Notes under the pieces: model-generated | Told to the model about the DNA's origin: nothing | The model's database searches: none | The model's input: the letters and a program-made list of their open reading frames with translations, nothing else | Translations under genes and position numbers: made by a program | Assembly: GCA_947631655.1 (NCBI GenBank) | Contig: CANRME010000014.1 | Location: 1-18,824 of the forward strand | Direction of reading: 5' to 3' | DNA from: an uncultured Bacilli bacterium | GTDB taxonomy: Bacteria > Bacillota_I > Bacilli_A > RF39 > UBA660 | DNA length: 18,824 nt | Shown: positions 1 to 7,336 of the stretch, in pieces | Position numbering within the stretch: position 1 is the stretch's first letter | Layout of the letters: each line of letters begins with the position of its first letter

Positions 1-1472
1 CTAACAGATTGTTTTTGGAATTTCTTTTCTTTAGCAAGATTTTGGCGCTTAGTTGCTACTTCTTTAGCTTCGGCTTCGGTTTCAAATGACATAAACTTAT
101 CACCGGCATTAGGGTTTTCATTGATACCCGTAATTTCCACAGGAGTAGAAGGCCCAGCTTCAACAATAGATTCTCCTAAATCATTTTTCATAGTTCTTAC
201 TTTACCAAAAGAAGTACCTACGACAATTGGGTCGCCGAGTCTTAAAGTACCGTTTTGAATTAGGATAGTGGCCATGCCTCCAACATTTTTATCAACTTTA
301 GATTCGATAACACTACCAACCGCATAACGATTAGGATTAGCTTTTAATTCTAACATTTCACTAGTAGCTAGAATAGTATCAAATAATTTATCAATATTAG
401 TTCCACTTAATGCACTAATATCTACAAAGGGATAAGCGCCACCCCATTCTTCGGGAGTAATATTTAAAGCAGCCATTTCTTCACGAATTTTTTCTGGTTT
501 AGCATTTGGTTTATCAATTTTATTAACCGCTACAATAATTGGAGCTTTAGCAGCTAAGGCATGGTCGATAGCTTCTTTAGTTTGCGGCATTACTCCATCA
601 TCCGCTGCTACAATAATAATTACAATATCGGTTACACTTGCTCCTCTAGCCCGCATTTCGGTAAAGGCTGCATGACCTGGAGTATCAATAAATGTTATTT
701 TATCGCCATTATGTTCGATTTGGTAAGCTCCAATATGTTGGGTAATACCACCAAATTCGGTATCAACAACTTTACTATTTCTAATCGTATCTAAAAGAGT
801 TGTTTTACCATGGTCGACATGACCCATAATGGTAACAACAGGAGGACGAGGTACTAAGTCACTTTCAGCATCAATGATTTCATATTCTTCAAAGTTCGAA
901 ACATCTTGAGTTTCTTCCTTTTTTAATTGTTTTTGATAATCAATAGCAATTAAAGAAGCTGTATCAAAATCAATACTTTGCGGAAGGCTTAACATCATAC
1001 CAAGACCCATTAATTTAGTTACTATCTCTGTACCACTTATGCCTAGTTCTAGAGCTAAATCTTTAACACTCATACCTTCTTTATAAAGAATGATATTATC
1101 ATCTTTAGTATTTTTAGCAAGTTTTTCTTTATGTTTATACATTTCTTTTCTTTTACTTAAATATTCTTCTTTAGCGGTACTTACTTCACTACGTTTTTTA
1201 AGTTTTTGTTTTTTATCTTCTTCTTTATATTGTTTATCAATTTCATTATTTAGAATAAGTTCATCAACAGCTTCATCAATAATATCTTCTTCGTCTAAAC
1301 TAGCTTCGGTAGTAGTACTAATTAAGTTCATAGTATTATCTAACATGATAATATCATCATCACTTAACATATCTTCGCCACTAGATACATCGATGCTTAG
1401 TTCATGACATTTTTTTAATACCTCTGCAATAGAATGGTTAGTATCCATTGCATAATCTTTTACGCTCATCAT
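1..1472 (-). CDS. infB: Translation initiation factor IF-2, C-terminus cut by window edge
   Basis: IF-2 is the GTPase that brings initiator fMet-tRNA to the 30S subunit and promotes subunit joining. About 490 residues are visible. Two short IF2_N-like modules lie near residues 1-48 and 140-190. The G domain follows, with G1 GHVDHGKT at about 217-224, G3 DTPGH near 262 and G4 NKID near 317. The frame stays open to base 1, so the remaining domain II end, domain III and the tRNA-binding C-terminus lie outside. Start: two adjacent ATGs at 1472 and 1469; GAGGTG sits 8 nt before 1472. It is the last visible gene of the rimP-nusA-ylxR-infB operon, 18 nt after ylxR. Many Bacillota carry an L7Ae-like gene (ylxQ) between ylxR and infB; there is no room for it here. 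The N-terminal region before the G domain (about 215 residues) is of ordinary Bacillota length. Confidence 0.97.
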   Translation of the reverse strand, partial: MMSVKDYAMDTNHSIAEVLKKCHELSIDVSSGEDMLSDDDIIMLDNTMNLISTTTEASLDEEDIIDEAVDELILNNEIDKQYKEEDKKQKLKKRSEVSTAKEEYLSKRKEMYKHKEKLAKNTKDDNIILYKEGMSVKDLALELGISGTEIVTKLMGLGMMLSLPQSIDFDTASLIAIDYQKQLKKEETQDVSNFEEYEIIDAESDLVPRPPVVTIMGHVDHGKTTLLDTIRNSKVVDTEFGGITQHIGAYQIEHNGDKITFIDTPGHAAFTEMRARGASVTDIVIIIVAADDGVMPQTKEAIDHALAAKAPIIVAVNKIDKPNAKPEKIREEMAALNITPEEWGGAYPFVDISALSGTNIDKLFDTILATSEMLELKANPNRYAVGSVIESKVDKNVGGMATILIQNGTLRLGDPIVVGTSFGKVRTMKNDLGESIVEAGPSTPVEITGINENPNAGDKFMSFETEAEAKEVATKRQNLAKEKKFQKQSV

Positions 1473-1490
1473 AAGCGCTTCACCTCTTTC

Positions 1491-1751
1491 CTATTTATTT
1501 ATAATATTTAACATATCTTCATATAAACTATCAGGAATAGTTGTTTCTAGTACTCTATCTAATATTTTATTTTGGCGAGCTTTTTTTATAACTTCCGCAT
1601 CTTTTTTTAGATAAGCCCCTTTACCGTTTGCTTTACCAGTAGGATCGATAGCAACAATTCCTTCTTTATTTTTAACTACGCGAAGTAACTCTTTTTTTTC
1701 TAATTTTTCTCTAGTTACAACGCAAGTGCGCATGGGAATTTTTTTAAGCAT
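1491..1751 (-). CDS. rnpM: YlxR/RnpM, RNase P modulator family
   Basis: A small basic protein of 86 residues in the YlxR (DUF448) family. The B. subtilis member was shown to bind and modulate RNase P, hence the name RnpM. Diagnostic features are the N-terminal PMRTCVVTREKLEKKELLRV segment and the GKGAYL motif in the middle (GRGAYL in many homologs). Start: an in-frame ATG at 1757 is only one base from the AAGGA Shine-Dalgarno, whereas the ATG at 1751 is 7 nt from it and is preferred. This start overlaps the nusA stop by 8 nt (ATGCTTAA), so translation is probably coupled to nusA. It is co-transcribed with rimP, nusA and infB. Confidence 0.93.
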   Translation of the reverse strand: MLKKIPMRTCVVTREKLEKKELLRVVKNKEGIVAIDPTGKANGKGAYLKKDAEVIKKARQNKILDRVLETTIPDSLYEDMLNIINK

Positions 1752-2859
1752 TAGCATTTCCTTCTTCAGTTATTTGTTGCATAGTTTTAACTTCAATTTT
1801 ATATTTAGTTAAACGCGAAGCAAGACGAATGTTAGCACCTTTTTTACCAATAGCTAGAGATAAGTTTTCATCATCAACGATAGCTAAGGCTTCTTTTTTT
1901 TCAGCATCAGTGATACTTACAATAACATTTTTAGCAGGAGCTAAAGCATTTTTAATATATTCCGTAGGGTCATCACTATATAAAACTAAATCGACTCTTT
2001 CACCATTTAATTCTTTTAAGATATTAGCTATTCTACTTCCTTTAGCACCAATACAAGAACCAATTGGATCAATATTACTTTCGGTACTAGAAACGGCTAC
2101 TTTACTTCTTATACCAGGTTCTCTTGCTACCCCATGAATAAGAATAGTGCCATCATTTACTTCAGGAATTTCGCTTTCAAATAATCTTTTAACAAAACCA
2201 TAGTGGTTACGAGATAGTAGGATTAGAGGCCCTTTAGTAGTAGCTTCAACTTTAGTTACATAAACTTTAATACTACTTCCCATTTTAACTACTTCGCCAG
2301 GTATCATTTCGCTTCTTGGTAAGATTCCTCTAGTTCTTCCTAAATCAACATAATAATTTTTAGCATCCTCCATAGCTAAAGTACCTACTAACATTTCATC
2401 TTTTTTATCAGCATAATCAGCAATAATACTATTTTTTTCAGCTTCTCTTATTTTTTGGGTAACAACTTGTTTACAAACACCAGCTGCCACACGTCCAAAG
2501 TCTTTAGGGGTAACTTCTTTTTCAATAGTTTCACCGACTTTAATATCCGGTACTATTTCTTTAGCATCTTCTAGTAAGATTTGGGCATCTGGGTTAATAG
2601 CAGGAGGTATTTCTACTTCGTTACCTTCTTCGTCTACTTCATATGTTGGTTCTAAGTAGTCATCAACTACTACTAAATAAGAGATTACTTTAATATCACC
2701 AGTATCTTCGTTAATGTCTACTCTAACATTAGTCTTAGCATCATACTTTTTATATGCTGCTGCTAAACCTTGTTTCATTGCATCTAGTACTTCTTCCCTT
2801 TTAATCTTTTTTTCTTCCACAATATTGTCAAGTGCTTTTAAAAATTCACTACCATTCAT
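1744..2859 (-). CDS. nusA: Transcription termination/antitermination factor NusA
   Basis: NusA binds RNA polymerase and nascent RNA, and affects pausing, intrinsic termination and antitermination. The product is 371 residues, about the length of B. subtilis NusA and without the extra C-terminal acidic repeats of proteobacterial forms. Visible order: N-terminal polymerase-binding domain (about 1-125), S1 domain (about 135-200; includes the VGTLAMEDAKNYYVDLGRTR stretch), then two KH domains with GXXG loops GAKG (in SCIGAKGSRIANIL) and GKKG (in LAIGKKGANIRLASRL). An upstream in-frame ATG at 2892 exists, but the ATG at 2859 has AGGAGG 8 nt before it and begins just one base after the rimP stop, so it is chosen. 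It overlaps ylxR at its 3' end. Confidence 0.96.
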   Translation of the reverse strand: MNGSEFLKALDNIVEEKKIKREEVLDAMKQGLAAAYKKYDAKTNVRVDINEDTGDIKVISYLVVVDDYLEPTYEVDEEGNEVEIPPAINPDAQILLEDAKEIVPDIKVGETIEKEVTPKDFGRVAAGVCKQVVTQKIREAEKNSIIADYADKKDEMLVGTLAMEDAKNYYVDLGRTRGILPRSEMIPGEVVKMGSSIKVYVTKVEATTKGPLILLSRNHYGFVKRLFESEIPEVNDGTILIHGVAREPGIRSKVAVSSTESNIDPIGSCIGAKGSRIANILKELNGERVDLVLYSDDPTEYIKNALAPAKNVIVSITDAEKKEALAIVDDENLSLAIGKKGANIRLASRLTKYKIEVKTMQQITEEGNANA

Positions 2860-2860
2860 G

Positions 2861-3118
2861 TTATTTACCTCCTTTTTCTTCACTAATAACATCTAAGATA
2901 TATGATTCTTCGATTAAATCTAATTCATCAAGTATCGGATTTATAACGTGCGTTGCTTCAACAATAGTATCTAAGTCAATACCATTTACTTTGTCTAAAA
3001 CAATAGTTAGAAATCCATATTTTTTTTCTTTTCGATAAGATACATCACAAACGATAATATCCATATCTTGCATGGGTTTAGTAATAGCTTCTCTAATTTT
3101 TTCTAATACACTTTCCAT
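2861..3118 (-). CDS. rimP: Ribosome maturation factor RimP, short form (N-terminal domain only)
   Basis: RimP assists 30S subunit maturation. The 85-residue product matches the alpha/beta N-terminal domain of RimP: the DIIVCDVSYRKEKKYGFLTI strand region, an IDLDTIVEATHVINPILDEL segment and a YILDVISEE end, where usual homologs read LEVSSPG and continue. Typical RimP is about 150 residues and has a C-terminal SH3-like domain; here the stop comes at the domain junction and nusA starts one base later. Start: ATG at 3118 with GGAG 6 nt upstream; the longer frame from 3157 has no ribosome binding site and would begin inside the leader hairpin. First gene of the operon. The short length may be a lineage trait rather than damage, because spacing to nusA is tight and the nusA Shine-Dalgarno is embedded in its last codons. 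Confidence 0.85.
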   Translation of the reverse strand: MESVLEKIREAITKPMQDMDIIVCDVSYRKEKKYGFLTIVLDKVNGIDLDTIVEATHVINPILDELDLIEESYILDVISEEKGGK

Positions 3119-3134
3119 AACACACTCCAATAAT

Positions 3135-3161
3135 AAAAGCGGGAATAATCTGCCCACTTCT
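3135..3161 (-). promoter_or_regulatory. Leader hairpin upstream of rimP
   Basis: In the mRNA sense (minus strand), AGAAGTGGG pairs with CCCGCTTTT across a 9-nt loop. The stem is 9 bp including G-U pairs, is followed by ATTATT, and lies between the promoter and the rimP Shine-Dalgarno. It could be a weak attenuator or an autoregulatory NusA/ribosomal target. The stem is seen; the role is inferred. Confidence 0.45.
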
Positions 3162-3174
3162 TTAAGTCGCCTTT

Positions 3175-3204
3175 ATTATAACATGCAATTATTAAAAATG
3201 TAAA
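3175..3204 (-). promoter_or_regulatory. Promoter of the rimP-nusA-ylxR-infB operon
   Basis: Minus strand -35 TTTACA (3199-3204), 18-nt spacer, -10 TATAAT (3175-3180) with an extended TG one base upstream. Transcription would start near 3168, giving a leader of about 50 nt. Confidence 0.75.
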
Positions 3205-3226
3205 GGACTTTTCATATAATTTTGGT

Positions 3227-4621
3227 TTATGGAATTAGGATGAATGGTTCTTCGTATGTACCTTCTCCACCCGCTATTTTAGAATTTACTTTTAAATATA
3301 AAGTTGGGATTACTGTTAATCCACCATCCCAGTATAAATAACCTCCTATATTACCATATGAACTTACACCTCTAGCCGAAGTATTATTACCATACAAAAG
3401 CATAGTCCACCTATAATGTACTGTTCCAATGTTATCAAATGTTGTATCGGTATATTTTAACCAACTATTATTAGAACAATTATTAAAATATTCTAAAGCT
3501 TCATCACCACCAGCTCTATCCCAATGTGTTGCATAAAATCCGTTTAGACATTTTTCTCTTCCTAATTCACCCCCATTAGTTCCATATAAATAATCACTTG
3601 GGTACATTAATCCAATCCTTCCGATCCAGTATTCATTATTATTACCATTAATATATCTTTCATCTATATACATTTGATTATATTCTTGGGTCGAAGATTT
3701 ACCAATCGACCATTTTACTAATTCGATTTTATTTCGTGTTTCATCATTCTTTATTCCTGTTGTACTAAAATCACAAACTACTGTAGCATTTTCTATATTA
3801 CTTTTTGTACCATAACAATATTGTTCTTGCTCAGGATTTTTTCTTTTCTCCCAATTGTAATATAAACTGCCTCCAATATCTTCATTTTCATACCCTAGAT
3901 TTAATAACTTCATAAGTTGTGATTGTGACCATAATGTTGGAGATGTTGGAATTATTTTACTATTATCCCATGCTAATCCGCCAATATCGTTATTATTTCT
4001 TATCTTTACTAAATTTTGATTATTTGTTTCTTTTCCAGTTACTTCATCTACTATGGTCATATTATTCATTATTCCGATGATTCTCCATCTTTCACAATTT
4101 TTTAATGCTGCTTCTTCAGTTGTCGTAAAGTTATAGTCATCACAATTAAACCAAATAAAGTTTTCCGGATTTGGACCTATATATCTTAAATTTCCATCTT
4201 TAGTTTCATCTGTTAATACATCTTCACTTGCTATTAAAGTATCATAGAAATTATTTTTATTTCCAAAATTTATCTTACATTTATCTGGTCCAGTTGATTT
4301 TATTTGAGCTGTCCAATCATTATGGTCAAAAGTTACTGTAGAATCATTTTCACATTCATAGCCACTATATGAATATTCTTCACTTTTATCTGGAAACTCT
4401 TCTACTTCTTTCCCATTAACATATACAGATATTTGTAAGTCTTTACTATAGAATTTATCTACAGTAGTATATATAATTCTTTTATTATATTTTATTTGAT
4501 ATAAAGCATAACTACTTCCTATGGCTACTATTAATAGTAATGCTATTACACTTATTATTACTTTATTTTTATTTCCTTTTTGAATTTTATTTAATTCTTT
4601 TTCTGGATTAAAAGTTCTCAT
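3227..4621 (-). CDS. Membrane-anchored surface protein, paralog 1 (poly-G promoter)
   Basis: 464 residues, function unknown. A basic N-terminus (MRTFNPEKELNKIQKGNKNK) is followed by one hydrophobic segment at about 21-42 ending in GSSYALYQ; this could be an uncleaved type II anchor or a SipW-like signal, with the rest outside the cell. A small domain at about 60-118 contains two cysteines (C90, C115) that could form a disulfide. The large C-terminal module is shared with three other proteins in this window: RYIGPNPENFIWFNC, CERWRIIGIM, NLVKIRN, LMKLLNLGYE, IGLMYPSDY, PTLYLKV and a closing GGEGTYEEPFILIP. It is the most divergent copy: it lacks the C-x(5)-SECL motif and has E for D in GDGTY. 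The first 180 bases of the gene and its promoter are nearly identical to those of paralog 2. It lies on the same strand just upstream of the rimP promoter. Confidence 0.85.
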   Translation of the reverse strand: MRTFNPEKELNKIQKGNKNKVIISVIALLLIVAIGSSYALYQIKYNKRIIYTTVDKFYSKDLQISVYVNGKEVEEFPDKSEEYSYSGYECENDSTVTFDHNDWTAQIKSTGPDKCKINFGNKNNFYDTLIASEDVLTDETKDGNLRYIGPNPENFIWFNCDDYNFTTTEEAALKNCERWRIIGIMNNMTIVDEVTGKETNNQNLVKIRNNNDIGGLAWDNSKIIPTSPTLWSQSQLMKLLNLGYENEDIGGSLYYNWEKRKNPEQEQYCYGTKSNIENATVVCDFSTTGIKNDETRNKIELVKWSIGKSSTQEYNQMYIDERYINGNNNEYWIGRIGLMYPSDYLYGTNGGELGREKCLNGFYATHWDRAGGDEALEYFNNCSNNSWLKYTDTTFDNIGTVHYRWTMLLYGNNTSARGVSSYGNIGGYLYWDGGLTVIPTLYLKVNSKIAGGEGTYEEPFILIP

Positions 4622-4650
4622 ATATACACATTCCTACCTTATGTGTATAT
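4622..4650 (-). promoter_or_regulatory. 5' leader hairpin with Shine-Dalgarno in the loop (paralog 1)
   Basis: ATATACACAT and ATGTGTATAT form a perfect 10-bp inverted repeat around the 9-base loop AAGGTAGGA, which is the ribosome binding site. The ATG follows immediately after the stem. The same hairpin occurs at 12941-12969 and, with a bulge, at 16904-16931. Confidence 0.7.
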
Positions 4651-4679
4651 CTTATCATTTTACACCCCCCCCCCGTCAA
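4649..4679 (-). promoter_or_regulatory. Promoter with G10 tract in the spacer (paralog 1)
   Basis: Minus strand: -35 TTGACG (4674-4679); spacer with the remaining nine Gs then TGTAAAATGA, 19 nt in total; -10 TAAGAT (4649-4654), with TG one base upstream making an extended -10. The C run on the plus strand is 4665-4674. Spacer length equals run length plus 9, so a run of 8 would give the optimal 17. This arrangement is a recognised phase-variation architecture in other bacteria. Confidence 0.75.
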
Positions 4680-4700
4680 GGAAAATTTATGTTGCATTTT

Positions 4701-4907
4701 TTCCTATGTGGTGCTCATTTTCAAGTCCGTTATGTGAGACGCACCTTTCAATTTTGGGATATGAGCCATAAGCACTCGCCTCCTCCAGAACCATACCCCC
4801 ATGTAATTTTCTTTTTCGTCTTACGGACTGGAAGATAAAACACCACTAATGATATCTCTACATATAATTATAAATACGCAAAAACAATTTGTCTAACGCA
4901 AATTGTT
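4701..4907 (-). ncRNA. Structured upstream RNA element, shortened relative of the 13055-13353 locus
   Basis: No convincing protein gene lies in 4680-4930. On the minus strand a promoter TAGACA (4890-4895), 17 nt, TATAAT (4867-4872) starts RNA near AGAGATATC. The 5' part pairs with the 3' part: GTGGTG/CACCAC (4841-4846 with 4708-4713) and AGTCCGT/ACGGACT (4823-4829 with 4724-4730). A strong GGAGGAGG site precedes a 21-codon frame (4769 to 4704, start MAHIPK) with no toxin-like character. The promoter block, the GGTGTTTTA leader and the GGAGGA...TATG region align with the locus at 13055-13353, but the hydrophobic frame and the antisense promoter are missing. It may be a decayed copy or a transcript that reads into paralog 1. 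Confidence 0.45.
4883..4907. terminator. Inverted repeat over the -35, possible bidirectional terminator
   Basis: AACAATTTG and CAAATTGTT form a perfect 9-bp stem with a 7-nt loop. A T run follows on both strands (TTTTT on minus, ATTTTTT on plus). It could end the transcript of the unknown gene that stops at 4931. It also covers the -35 of the element promoter, so an operator role is possible. A version with wobble pairs lies at 13341-13365. Confidence 0.5.
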
Positions 4908-4930
4908 ATTTTTTGTAAAATTTAAGTTTT

Positions 4931-5572
4931 TTATAAGTGTAGGCTTAATTTAGGAGCATAATGGGATAATTTTTCTGGTGCTGTTTTTTCAGCATCATTA
5001 AATAATCCAACTAAATATTCTACTTCTTCCTCAGTAAACAGATCTTTAATTTTTAATTTATTAATAGGAGCTTTTACATGATAAATATAACCACTATTAA
5101 GTTCGATATTTACTCTTGCAAAGTAAGGATACTCTAAACCAAAAGAACTAACTCTAACGAAAGTAAAGGGAAATAAAGGTTTTAAATAATATGGACTTTC
5201 AGAATCTAAATCAATGTAACTATAGAAACCATCTTTTTCTATGGTTAGAGTATTTTCACCAGCATAATAAATATAACGATATAAATCATTAATGACTATT
5301 TGTTCTTTAAAAGGAATAATTCTATTATTTTCATCTCTTTGTAATTTTATTACTTTATAACGTGTGACAATTTTTTTATTTTCTAAAATATTATAAGCTA
5401 CTTTATAATAATCATCGGTTTTTAAATATTTGATTCCACTATAGTATTCAGTTATAGCTTTATTATTATAAACTAAACAAGACATATTACCAGCAATATA
5501 TTTAACTATTTGATTATTTTGATACACTGGAACTTTTTTAGTATAAATAACATTAGTATCTAATTCATCCAT
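4931..5572 (-). CDS. Unknown protein, coupled to the upstream gene
   Basis: 213 residues; not recognised. No signal peptide or membrane segment is seen, so it is probably cytosolic. It is rich in Tyr, Asn, Lys and short beta-type stretches (for example YIYYAGENTLTIEKDGFYSYIDLD) and ends in an acidic helix-like segment (LFTEEEVEYLVGLFNDAEKT). Its ATG follows the TAG of the upstream gene (5573-6904) with no base between, so the two are translated together and probably work together. The upstream partner has a similar beta-rich, Tyr-rich composition. The hairpin at 4883-4907 is a likely terminator. Confidence 0.7.
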   Translation of the reverse strand: MDELDTNVIYTKKVPVYQNNQIVKYIAGNMSCLVYNNKAITEYYSGIKYLKTDDYYKVAYNILENKKIVTRYKVIKLQRDENNRIIPFKEQIVINDLYRYIYYAGENTLTIEKDGFYSYIDLDSESPYYLKPLFPFTFVRVSSFGLEYPYFARVNIELNSGYIYHVKAPINKLKIKDLFTEEEVEYLVGLFNDAEKTAPEKLSHYAPKLSLHL

Positions 5573-6904
5573 CTATTTTAATCTCCTACCTAAGTTAGGA
5601 TATTTTTCTTCGACAGCTGGCGTATATAGTTTTAATAAAGTATCATCAATATCTTTTTGATAGTACGAATCATTAAAGTATCTTAACCAACTATCAAATT
5701 CTTGTTCATTATAAGTATTAATAGCAACATCTCCTAGCTCTGTTCTAACACCCGCAATATACATATCTTTATTAGGGTTTAAAGCTAATAAAACTAGTTT
5801 AATGCCATTATAAGCATAGTAATCTTTACCAATTTTATATACTTCGTATTCTCTATATCCATCTTGCGGATAGATCCATTTTACTCTAACATCGGCATCG
5901 ACTGTCATAATTTTAATTCCCAATTTGTTGAATAAACAAGTATAAATTTTATTATTTGCTTCTTTTTTTAAAGCAATTAGATTACCTACTAAGAATTTAG
6001 AGTCACTAAAATCTCTAAAAATATAAAAGTGAATGTTTTTATCCTGATGAGTTATCTTAACTAAATCAGTATTTTTAGTTTTAATATTTTTAAAGCCACA
6101 TACATATATACCTGTACTTTCAAATGTTTCTTTAGAGTTTGGTAGAGTTTCCATTACAGTATCTTTTTTAGGTTCTTTTATAAGACCTAGAGGAGTATAC
6201 CAAAGACCTTCACCATTAAGACTCCATAGTTTATATAAACCATTACCTAGGGGAGCAATATTTTTTAAATTATTAATACTATCTAACTTATTATCTTTAT
6301 TTAAAGAAATAATGCCATCTTTAAAAAGAACAGCTTCATTATTATAATCTGGTAAAAATAAATGAGAATATAGAGTTGTTAATTCATCATTTTCTACTTT
6401 TACAATATCAGCATAATTACCATCACTAAGTAAATATAAATTTAAATTAGGATTAAATATACTAGTTATATGGTAAGTATGATTAGTAAAAGTTTTAACC
6501 TCTCCTTGTTTACTGATGCTTATTAAGGCTTCATCATATTGTAAGCCTTCAAGAGAAGATGCAAAATAGTAAGTACCATTTATAATATTTAAAAAACGTA
6601 AATTCGTCTTATCTATTTTAGCTAAAAATCCTTCTTTATTGCGTAAATAAATATGAGTTTTGTTTTCTGTATCACAATAAATAATATTAGAATTAGTTTC
6701 ATCAACACTAATATCTTTATATTGATTACTAGTTATTTTTTTATGAGCTCTTCTTTTATCAACAAAATATTTCTTATCATCTTCTGTTGTAAAAATTATT
6801 AATTCTTGATCTTTTAATTCTTCAATATTTTTATATTTAATACCAAATACTTTTCTTCGAAATTTAGCATCATTATCAGGTCTTACTATATAATCTTCAA
6901 CCAT
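5573..6904 (-). CDS. Unknown beta-rich protein
   Basis: 443 residues; not recognised. It has no signal peptide or transmembrane segment. Recurrent units of about 40-50 residues alternate hydrophobic beta strands with polar turns (THIYLRNKEGFLAKIDK, HITSIFNPNLNLYLLSDGNY, KNIAPLGNGLYKLWSLNGEG, IHFYIFRDFSDSKFLVGN), which would fit a beta-propeller or WG-repeat-like fold; this is a guess from pattern only. First gene of a two-gene operon with 4931-5572, joined stop-to-start. The start ATG at 6904 has AGGAG 10 nt upstream, inside a small hairpin. Confidence 0.7.
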   Translation of the reverse strand: MVEDYIVRPDNDAKFRRKVFGIKYKNIEELKDQELIIFTTEDDKKYFVDKRRAHKKITSNQYKDISVDETNSNIIYCDTENKTHIYLRNKEGFLAKIDKTNLRFLNIINGTYYFASSLEGLQYDEALISISKQGEVKTFTNHTYHITSIFNPNLNLYLLSDGNYADIVKVENDELTTLYSHLFLPDYNNEAVLFKDGIISLNKDNKLDSINNLKNIAPLGNGLYKLWSLNGEGLWYTPLGLIKEPKKDTVMETLPNSKETFESTGIYVCGFKNIKTKNTDLVKITHQDKNIHFYIFRDFSDSKFLVGNLIALKKEANNKIYTCLFNKLGIKIMTVDADVRVKWIYPQDGYREYEVYKIGKDYYAYNGIKLVLLALNPNKDMYIAGVRTELGDVAINTYNEQEFDSWLRYFNDSYYQKDIDDTLLKLYTPAVEEKYPNLGRRLK

Positions 6905-6905
6905 A

Positions 6906-6925
6906 AAAAAACCACTCCTTTTAAG
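6906..6925 (-). promoter_or_regulatory. Hairpin around the Shine-Dalgarno of the 5573-6904 gene
   Basis: ACCACT and AGTGGT pair over the loop TAAAAGG and are followed by seven Ts directly before the ATG. The AGGAG site is partly in the loop and partly in the 3' arm. Shape resembles a short intrinsic terminator placed inside the ribosome binding site, so it could attenuate or gate translation. Confidence 0.45.
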
Positions 6926-6959
6926 TGGTATTATAATATACTTTTTTTAGGGAAAAGTC
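6926..6959 (-). promoter_or_regulatory. Promoter of the unknown two-gene operon
   Basis: Minus strand TTGACT, a 17-nt spacer, then TATTAT (part of TATTATAAT). It gives a very short leader that is almost entirely the Shine-Dalgarno hairpin. Confidence 0.6.
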
Positions 6960-6964
6960 AATAA

Positions 6965-7315
6965 TTAAAGCTGTTTAGATGAATCAGGAGTATTAACTTT
7001 TTGATAGTATTCTAGTAATACTAATAAAGCTTTTTTTAGTTCATCATTACTTTGGTAATATTTACCTTCACTTGCATATCTTTTTTGTAAATTTTGAGTT
7101 CCTAATATCATAGATTCTAATTCATAATTTAAGTTCATATTACTCATAGCTTTAGCCACGTTATTAAATACTTTAGATAATATTTTATAAGTATTAACAT
7201 CGCTTAAACCATCAATAGTAATAGTGTCTTTAGATACTCTACTTCCTAACTCTTCACGATACAAATCACCCATAGGTAATTCATATAGTTGTTTGTTTAA
7301 CTTAATATATAACAT
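6965..7315 (-). CDS. Unknown small protein
   Basis: 116 residues; not recognised. It has no signal peptide or membrane segment; the N-terminus forms two likely beta strands (LYIKLNKQLYELPM) and the rest reads as helices (VFNNVAKAMSNMNLNYELESMI, then LKKALLVLLEYYQKV). Start: ATG at 7315 has GAGGT 6-7 nt upstream; a longer frame from 7348 has no ribosome binding site and would overlap the promoter. It has its own promoter divergent from the radical SAM gene, and lies 60 bases upstream of the 5573-6904 gene on the same strand. Confidence 0.65.
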   Translation of the reverse strand: MLYIKLNKQLYELPMGDLYREELGSRVSKDTITIDGLSDVNTYKILSKVFNNVAKAMSNMNLNYELESMILGTQNLQKRYASEGKYYQSNDELKKALLVLLEYYQKVNTPDSSKQL

Positions 7316-7336
7316 TTTACTACCTCTTTCTTTATC

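Larger units (their letters stand above)
4441..4700 (-). repeat. Duplicated promoter-plus-anchor cassette, copy 1
   Basis: This segment covers the promoter, leader hairpin and about the first 180 bases of paralog 1. It matches 12760-13020 at nearly every base, out to the TTGCATTTTT end beyond the -35. A coding-only version occurs at 14671-14852 and a promoter-only version at 16915-16967. Beyond the ends the sequences diverge quickly, which suggests recent duplication or gene conversion. Confidence 0.8.

Noticed and set aside
4657..4662. TAAAAT closer to the G run as the -10 of the paralog 1 promoter
   Set aside because: The match to consensus is good, but the spacer from TTGACG would be only 11 bases; TAAGAT with extended TG at 19 is more reasonable.
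4665..4674. C10 run as a sequencing or assembly error
   Set aside because: The same run recurs at the same place in three separate promoters with distinct flanks, so it is real; exact length could still be a consensus artefact, which matters for phase variation.
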